Source: Streptomyces prunicolor NBRC 13075
GTDB lineage: Bacteria > Actinomycetota > Actinomycetes > Streptomycetales > Streptomycetaceae
Reading direction: 5' to 3'
Assembly (NCBI RefSeq): GCF_000367365.1
Contig: NZ_BARF01000102.1
Coordinates: 1-64,000 of the forward strand
DNA length: 64,000 nucleotides
Shown here: positions 58,888-64,000 of the stretch, piece by piece
Position numbering within the stretch: the first letter of the stretch is position 1
Layout: each line of letters starts with the position of its first letter
Notes under the pieces: generated by a model
Told to the model about the DNA's origin: nothing
What the model saw: only the letters and a program-made list of their open reading frames with translations
The model's database searches: none
Made by a program: the position numbers and the translations under genes

Positions 58888-59619
58888 TTGGAAGCCGTGA
58901 TCGCAGTCTTCGCCCTTCTCTTCCTGCTGTTCGTGGTCGTAGGCGGCTATGCGGCGGTCAAGGCGATCGGTGCGGCCAAGCGCGGTGTGGACCGCACGGT
59001 CGCGCAGGCCCGGCGCTCGGTCGAGGACCACACCCTGCGCGCCAAGTCCTTCGCCCAGCCCGGCCCGCAGGGACAGGTGGCCCAACTCCGGCTCGCGCTG
59101 CGCACATCGATGCGTGCGACCCAGGACGCGCTGCACGCGGGCGTGACCGAGGACGAGTCGCTCAAGGAGTCCCTGGGCCTCTTCGAGCGGCTCAGCGCGC
59201 ACGGCCGTGAACTCGACGGCGAGCTGCGGCGCCTGGAGTCCGAGCCGGACCGCGGGACGCTCGCCGAGCGGCTGCCCGCCCTGCGCGAGCGCACCGAGCG
59301 CATCACGAAGTCGGCGGACTCGCTGCGCTGGGCGGCCCGCGACCGCGCCGGCCGCTTCGCGGAGGACGACCTGGACACGCTGAGCGCCCAGATAGACATG
59401 GAGGCCGGTGCCCTGCGGCACTGGACGAAGGCCGAGCACACGACACCTCCGTGGCCCGAGGCCCCGCCCGCCGATGCCACGACGGGCCGGCAGACCTGGC
59501 CGGAACCCCCGCGTTCCCGTCCCGCCGCCGAGGAACCGGCCCCGTCCGCCATCACCCCGCCGGGACGGCGCCCCTCCTACCCCTGGCAGAAGAAACCCCG
59601 TCCGGAGAGCACGACTTGA
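58888..59619 (+). CDS. Membrane-anchored coiled-coil protein
   Basis: The 243-residue protein has an N-terminal helix (VIAVFALLFLLFVVVGGYAAVKAIG) and a long, charged, helical middle part that should form coiled coil (LFERLSAHGRELDGELRRLES and following), then a proline-rich end. There is no enzyme motif. The TTG at 58888 follows GGAGGAG closely and is preferred; a GTG at 58897 would trim three residues. It is conserved next to leuS in Streptomyces in my memory; function unknown. Confidence 0.7.
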   Translation: MEAVIAVFALLFLLFVVVGGYAAVKAIGAAKRGVDRTVAQARRSVEDHTLRAKSFAQPGPQGQVAQLRLALRTSMRATQDALHAGVTEDESLKESLGLFERLSAHGRELDGELRRLESEPDRGTLAERLPALRERTERITKSADSLRWAARDRAGRFAEDDLDTLSAQIDMEAGALRHWTKAEHTTPPWPEAPPADATTGRQTWPEPPRSRPAAEEPAPSAITPPGRRPSYPWQKKPRPESTT

Positions 59620-59745
59620 TCGGACGGCACGGTGTGAGGGCGCGGCACGGTGTGAACGTGCGGCATGGTGTGATCCCGCCGGTTCCGGCCCAGGTGAAAG
59701 GGGTCGGGCTGCCGCCCGGCCGCTACGGCAGGTAACCTCCAGCTC

Positions 59746-60591
59746 ATGTCCCGCCATGTCGCGATCGTCACCGATTCAACGGCCTACCTGCCGCCGCTGA
59801 CGATGGAGCGCCACGGCATCACAGCGGTGCCATTGACCGTAGTGCTCGGCGACCGGGCGCTCGAAGAGGGCACCGAGATCTCCACCCGCTCCCTGGCCCA
59901 GGCCCTGCAGAAGCGACGCCCCGTCACCACCTCGCGCCCCAGCCCCCAACTCTTCGCGGAGACCTACCGCAAGGTCGCCGAGTCCGGCGCCACCGGCATT
60001 GTCTCCCTCCACCTCTCCGCCGAACTCTCGGGCACCTACGACGCGGCGGTCGTCGCCGCGCGTGAGGCACCGGTGCCGGTGCGGGTCGTGGACACCGGGA
60101 TGGTCGCGATGGCGCTCGGCTTCTGCGCCCTCGCCGCGGCCGAGACGGCGGAGGCCGGTGGCACGGTGGACGAGGCGGTCACGGCCGCGGAGAAACGGGC
60201 GGCCGGCACCTCCGCCTACTTCTACGTCGACACCCTCGACTATCTGCGCCGGGGCGGCCGAATCGGCGCGGCGCAGGCCCTGTTGGGCTCCGCGCTCGCT
60301 GTGAAACCGCTGCTCCAGCTGGAGGGCGGGCGCATCGAACTCCTGGAGAAGGTACGGACGGCGTCGAAGGCGATCGCCCGCCTTGAGGAGCTCGCGGCGA
60401 ACCGGGCGGGGAGCGCACAGGTCGACATCGCCGTCCACCATCTCTCGGCGCCTGAGCGGGCGTCGGCGCTCGCGGATCGGTTGCGGGCGCGGGTGCCGGG
60501 GCTGGCCGATCTGCATGTGAGCGAGGTCGGGGCGGTGATCGGGGCGCATACCGGGCCTGGGTTGTTGGGGGCTGTGGTTTCGCCTCGGTGA
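59746..60591 (+). CDS. DegV family fatty-acid-binding protein
   Basis: The 281-residue protein begins VAIVTDSTAYLP, the DegV N-terminal motif, and has TTSRPSPQLFAETY, VVDTGMVAMALGF and LDYLRRGGRIGAAQALLG. DegV/FakB proteins bind a fatty acid and in Firmicutes present it to the kinase FakA; no fakA is seen here. TAACCT at 59733-59738 ends 7 bases before the ATG with no ribosome site, a typical leaderless layout. Confidence 0.92.
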   Translation: MSRHVAIVTDSTAYLPPLTMERHGITAVPLTVVLGDRALEEGTEISTRSLAQALQKRRPVTTSRPSPQLFAETYRKVAESGATGIVSLHLSAELSGTYDAAVVAAREAPVPVRVVDTGMVAMALGFCALAAAETAEAGGTVDEAVTAAEKRAAGTSAYFYVDTLDYLRRGGRIGAAQALLGSALAVKPLLQLEGGRIELLEKVRTASKAIARLEELAANRAGSAQVDIAVHHLSAPERASALADRLRARVPGLADLHVSEVGAVIGAHTGPGLLGAVVSPR

Positions 60592-60668
60592 CGGGTTTGC
60601 CGGGGCGGTGCTGTGAGGGGCGGCGCTCTTGGGGGAGGCGTCGGGCGTTCGCGGGCCGGTGCTTGAAG

Positions 60669-60748
60669 GGTGCCTGAGCGGTGCCTGAGCGGTGTCTGAG
60701 CGGCGTTTTGGGCGGGCGACGCCCGTGTGGGTGACGGAGTTATCCACA
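60669..60748. repeat. 11-bp triplicate and a DnaA-box-like site before comEA
   Basis: GGTGCCTGAGC is present three times in tandem at 60669-60701, the last with one change. A consensus DnaA box, TTATCCACA, lies at 60740-60748. It is a single box in an otherwise ordinary gap, so a replication origin is not indicated. Confidence 0.6.
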
Positions 60749-60816
60749 ACTGGGCGGTTGTCCCCGGGAATTGACCAAGATCATCGCGACGTCGCGGAAT
60801 GTCCGATCCTCGGCGC

Positions 60817-62130
60817 ATGGCACTTCGATCACGTTCACACACAGCGACTGCGACCAGCGGCCCGGGCCGCACCCCGTCCTCCGACGGCCGAACTCGGCAT
60901 CGCCGCACGCCTGCACGGGGGCGGGCACATCGCCAGGCTTCGGCGGAGGAACTTCGGCGACGGGCGGAACTGCTCTTTGGCGAACGGGGTGAACGTGCCG
61001 TTGCGCAGGGGGAGTTCGGGAATGGGCCGCCTGGTGAAGTCGTAGAGGCTCTTGTTCCGTCCGTGCGCGAGGCGAGGGGGCGGGCTGCTCCGGCTGTGGT
61101 TACGGCGGCGGGGCTTCGTTTTCCCGCGCCTGTTGATGCTGGGCCTTGGGCTGTTCGGGAGCCGGAGCCGGAGCCGGAGTCTGGGTCTGGGCTTGGGCCT
61201 GGGTTGGGGGCGGGGCAGCGAGGGGTTCGGGTGGGGGTGCCGGTGGGTGTTGCCCTGGAGGCTGATGACTTCTCGTATGCCGGAGGGGGCGGAGCGGGTG
61301 GCGATGGTGGGGATTTCAGTGGCACCGGAGAAGTAGGCCTCGGGCGGGATCGTGCGGCCGGGGCTTGGCGGGAGCGGGTCGGGGCGGCTCTGCGGGAGCG
61401 GATGCCGGTGTGGGTGCAGACGCGGTGCGGGCTGGAGCGGCGGAACGTGGTAGCGCTCGGTGTCCTGCTCGTCGTGGCCGCGGTCTTCGCCGTGCAGCAC
61501 TTCTGGGTGGGCCGGACCCAGCCTGTGCGTGCCCCGGAGGTGGTGGGGGCGGCGGCTCCCTATGGAGATGCGGATAGGGGCGGCGGTGGGGGCGGAGCTG
61601 CGGGGAAAGGGGCCGAGCCGCGTGCCTCGTCGGTCGGAGCGCGAGGTGCTTCGGGTGCGGCCGCCGGTACCGAGATCGTCGTGGACGTCAGCGGCAAGGT
61701 CCGGGAGCCCGGGGTTCATCGGCTTCCGGCCGGTTCGCGGGTGACCGATGCGTTGCGGGCGGCGGGTGGGGTGCGTCCGGGCACGAACACCGACGGGCTC
61801 AATCGGGCCCGGTTCCTCGTGGACGGGGAGCAGATCGTCGTCGGCGGTCCGGCCCCCGCGGCGGCGCCTGGCGCGGGCGGTGCGAACGGCACGGGGATCG
61901 CGGGCTCGGCGGGCTCCGCCGCGGGAGCGGCTCCGACGGCTCCGGTGTCCCTCAACACGGCCACCGCGGATCAGCTCAACACCCTGCCCGGTGTGGGTCC
62001 GGTGCTGGCCCAGCACATCATCGACTACCGCACCCAGCACGGCGGTTTCCGCTCGGTGGACGAGCTGCGCCAGGTCAACGGCATCGGCGACCGCCGCTTC
62101 GCCGATCTGCGGGACCTGGTGCAGCCATGA
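60817..62130 (+). CDS. comEA: ComEA family helix-hairpin-helix DNA-binding protein
   Basis: The 437-residue protein has a long disordered cytoplasmic part, a transmembrane helix (NVVALGVLLVVAAVFAVQ, near residue 212), an SLBB domain (VVDVSGKVREPGVHRLPAGSRVTDAL) and a C-terminal HhH domain (SLNTATADQLNTLPGVGPVLAQHIIDYR). ComEA binds DNA outside the membrane in competent bacteria. Natural competence is not established for Streptomyces, so its role here is open. PEPEPESGSG repeats occur near residue 115. The ATG at 60817 is taken, without a good ribosome site. It overlaps comEC by 4 bp (ATGA). Confidence 0.9.
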   Translation: MALRSRSHTATATSGPGRTPSSDGRTRHRRTPARGRAHRQASAEELRRRAELLFGERGERAVAQGEFGNGPPGEVVEALVPSVREARGRAAPAVVTAAGLRFPAPVDAGPWAVREPEPEPESGSGLGPGLGAGQRGVRVGVPVGVALEADDFSYAGGGGAGGDGGDFSGTGEVGLGRDRAAGAWRERVGAALRERMPVWVQTRCGLERRNVVALGVLLVVAAVFAVQHFWVGRTQPVRAPEVVGAAAPYGDADRGGGGGGAAGKGAEPRASSVGARGASGAAAGTEIVVDVSGKVREPGVHRLPAGSRVTDALRAAGGVRPGTNTDGLNRARFLVDGEQIVVGGPAPAAAPGAGGANGTGIAGSAGSAAGAAPTAPVSLNTATADQLNTLPGVGPVLAQHIIDYRTQHGGFRSVDELRQVNGIGDRRFADLRDLVQP

Positions 62131-64000
62131 CCACGGGATCCGATGCGGCCACGCCCTCCGCCCACGTCGATCCGCCCGAGCCCGCGCCCCCTCGTCACAC
62201 GGCACAGGACGACGCCCCTTCGCCGGCCCGCCGAACCGTGCACGCCGACTCCGGGAGCCGGCGGGGTGCCGCACATCCCCAGCAGGAAGGACCGACGGAC
62301 CTACGACTCGTACCGCCCGCGCTCGCGGCCTGGGCGACGGCGGCACTGGCGCTGGACGCGTCGCCGGGCTGGGTCACAGGAGTCGCCGTCGCCTCGCTGA
62401 CCGGGGCGCTCGTGCTGCTGCTGGTGACGCGGCGGCGGGACGGCACGGCCGGCGGTCGTACTCCTTCTTGGCGGGACGCTCACCCGGACCTCTCACCAGA
62501 GGGAATGCACCCTGCACCCTCATGGCGGCAGGCCGCATGGCCCCGTGTCTCGATCGCCGCCCTGCTCCTCGCCATCGCCGCGGCCGCTGCCTCCGCCGGG
62601 TTGCACGGGGCGGATCTGCGGCGCGGGCCGGTGCCCGAACTGGCACGGGAGTACGCGACCGTGACCACGGAGGTGGAGGTCGGTTCCGATCCACGGTTGA
62701 CCCGGCCCCGGATCAGCGGGGATCACGCGGCTCCGGTCTCCGTGCTGATCGAGGCCGAGGTGCGGCGGGTCGAGGAGATGGACGGGACGGTCGTGGAGAC
62801 GCGGGCACCGGTGTTGTTGATCGTCGACCCGGGCTCGTCCGCCAAGGGAGGGCGCGCGACGGGGGGTTCTGGTGGCGGGCCGGAGCATTCACCCTGGCTC
62901 GGGCTGCTTCCCTCCACGCGGGTGAAGGTGACCGCGCGGTTGGCGCCCTCGCTGACGAGCGGGGACCGGGTCGCGGCCGTGCTGCGGGTACGGAACCAGC
63001 CGGTGCCGGAGGTGGTGGAGGGGCCGTCCGGAGCACAGCGGTTCGCGGGGCGGTTGCGGGCCGGGCTGCGTGAGGCCACCGACGGGTTGCCGGGCGACGC
63101 GCGGGCGTTGCTGCCGGGGCTGGTCGTCGGGGACACCGCGCGGATCACACCCGAGTTGGACGAGGCATTCAAAGAGACGGACCTCGCGCACACCCTCGCC
63201 GTCTCCGGAAGCAACCTCACCATCCTGCTCGCCCTCCTCATCGGCCCACCCGGTCTCGCCCAGCACATCGAACGCCGGGGTCTGGCACCGCGTCTGGGCA
63301 TCTCCCTCCGGGCGACCGCACTGCTCGGCGGGGGGCTCACGCTCGGGTTCGTCGTCGTGTGCCGGCCCGACCCGAGCGTGCTGCGGGCCGCGGCCTGCGG
63401 CGCCGTCGCGCTGCTCGCCCTGGCGACCGGGCGCCGCAGATCACTGATCCCGGCCCTGGCGACGGCCGTACTGCTACTGGTGCTCTACGACCCCTGGCTG
63501 GCCCGCAGTTACGGCTTCCTGCTCTCCGTGCTGGCCACCGGTGCCCTGCTCACGCTCGCGCCGCGCTGGAGCGAAACGCTGCGTCGGCACCGGGTTCCGC
63601 CGCGGCTGGCCGAGGCGCTGGCCGCCGCAGCTGCCGCGCAGGCGTTGTGCGCGCCGGTCGTGGCCGTGCTGTCGGCGCGGGTGAGCCTGGTGGCGGTGCC
63701 GTGCAACCTGCTCGCGGAGATCGCCGTCGCACCGGCCACGGTGCTGGGCTTCGCCGCGCTGGCGACGGCGCCGGTGGCGATGCCGGTGGCCAAGGTCCTT
63801 GCCTGGGGCGCGAGTTGGCCCACCGGGTGGATCGCGGACGTTGCCCGGACCGGCGCGGCGCTGCCCGGTGGGGGAGTGGACTGGCCGGGCAGCTGGACCG
63901 GGGCGCTGCTGCTCGCGCTCGCTGTCGCGGTGCTCGTGCTGGTCGGGCGGAGGCTGCTGAAGTACCCCTGGTTGTGCGGTGTCTGCGGGTTGTTGCTGCT
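62127..64000 (+). CDS. comEC: ComEC/Rec2 family DNA channel protein (partial)
   Basis: The gene runs off the window end, so only the first 624 codons are seen. The N-terminal hydrophobic part, a DUF4131/OB-fold-like region near residues 165-300, and the start of the Competence membrane domain with AHTLAVSGSNLTILLALL near 351 are visible. Further helices continue to the edge. ComEC passes single-stranded DNA across the membrane. The ATG overlaps the comEA stop by 4 bases, so the two are co-translated. Confidence 0.9.
   Translation, partial: MTTGSDAATPSAHVDPPEPAPPRHTAQDDAPSPARRTVHADSGSRRGAAHPQQEGPTDLRLVPPALAAWATAALALDASPGWVTGVAVASLTGALVLLLVTRRRDGTAGGRTPSWRDAHPDLSPEGMHPAPSWRQAAWPRVSIAALLLAIAAAAASAGLHGADLRRGPVPELAREYATVTTEVEVGSDPRLTRPRISGDHAAPVSVLIEAEVRRVEEMDGTVVETRAPVLLIVDPGSSAKGGRATGGSGGGPEHSPWLGLLPSTRVKVTARLAPSLTSGDRVAAVLRVRNQPVPEVVEGPSGAQRFAGRLRAGLREATDGLPGDARALLPGLVVGDTARITPELDEAFKETDLAHTLAVSGSNLTILLALLIGPPGLAQHIERRGLAPRLGISLRATALLGGGLTLGFVVVCRPDPSVLRAAACGAVALLALATGRRRSLIPALATAVLLLVLYDPWLARSYGFLLSVLATGALLTLAPRWSETLRRHRVPPRLAEALAAAAAAQALCAPVVAVLSARVSLVAVPCNLLAEIAVAPATVLGFAALATAPVAMPVAKVLAWGASWPTGWIADVARTGAALPGGGVDWPGSWTGALLLALAVAVLVLVGRRLLKYPWLCGVCGLLL

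Noticed and set aside
60740..60748. Replication origin
   Set aside because: One DnaA box without a cluster and without dnaA or dnaN nearby is not an origin.

Overview
The window is a piece of a high-GC actinobacterial chromosome, almost certainly Streptomyces. The grounds are the very GC-rich third codon positions, many GTG starts, the gene order folC-ndk-mreBCD-pbp2-rodA ... rne-rplU-rpmA-obg ... proB-proA ... nadD-LCP-rsfS ... leuS ... comEA-comEC, and a copy of a hairpin repeat that I recognise as common in Streptomyces intergenic DNA. No phage, plasmid, CRISPR array, rRNA or insertion sequence was seen.

Layout. 0-2.5 kb: folC, a DUF4233 membrane protein, ndk. 2.7-9.2 kb: elongation/spore-wall operon mreB, mreC, mreD, a short upstream ORF overlapping the start of PBP2, PBP2 and rodA. 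9.3-12.9 kb: a CYTH-CHAD polyphosphate-type protein and a TIGR03960 radical SAM protein. 12.9-21.2 kb: an accessory block that separates this radical SAM gene from its usual TIGR03936 partner. It holds a DUF899 protein, a broken S1-domain gene, a P-loop kinase-like gene, a decayed tandem-repeat tract, an Rrf2 regulator facing an NAD(P)-binding protein across palindromic sites, an XRE regulator facing an SDR, a lipoprotein, an isochorismatase-like protein and a GNAT. 21.2-30 kb: a six-fold repeat membrane protein, TIGR03936, a 1339-residue RNase E/G, L21, L27, Obg. 30-38.1 kb: phoD, then a cell-wall glycopolymer set: sulfotransferase-like protein, IspD-SDR fusion of the CDP-ribitol type, membrane-fused TagF-like polymerase, GT2 glycosyltransferase. 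38.3-49 kb: proB, a small protein, proA, two related single-pass proteins, an M48 protease, two 53-residue membrane proteins, nadD, a divergent LCP/LytR_C protein, rsfS, a histidine phosphatase. 49-52.4 kb: two identical tRNA-Ala(GGC) genes bracket an XRE/MFS pair and two small zinc-ligand proteins. 52.4-55.4 kb: a NuoF-like flavoprotein fused to a ferredoxin, overlapping a ferric-reductase-like membrane protein. 55.5-58.7 kb: leuS behind a leucine-codon leader peptide and attenuator. 58.9-64 kb: a membrane-anchored coiled-coil protein, DegV, ComEA and a partial ComEC.

How the genes work together. Three sets concern the envelope: the mre-pbp2-rodA machine, the teichoic-acid-like set at 31.8-38.1 kb, and the single-pass/LCP proteins at 41.7-47.7 kb. 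A spore-wall synthesising complex built around MreB has been described in S. coelicolor. I recall proteins from the matching positions of that genome (SCO2584, and PdtA = SCO2578) being linked to it, but this is memory, not something read from the sequence. The most interesting less-described items are the NuoF-ferredoxin/haem-membrane pair, the leuS attenuator, the repeat membrane protein beside the split radical SAM pair, the shared N-terminal motif in the two proteins after proA, and the palindromes between the Rrf2 gene and its neighbour.
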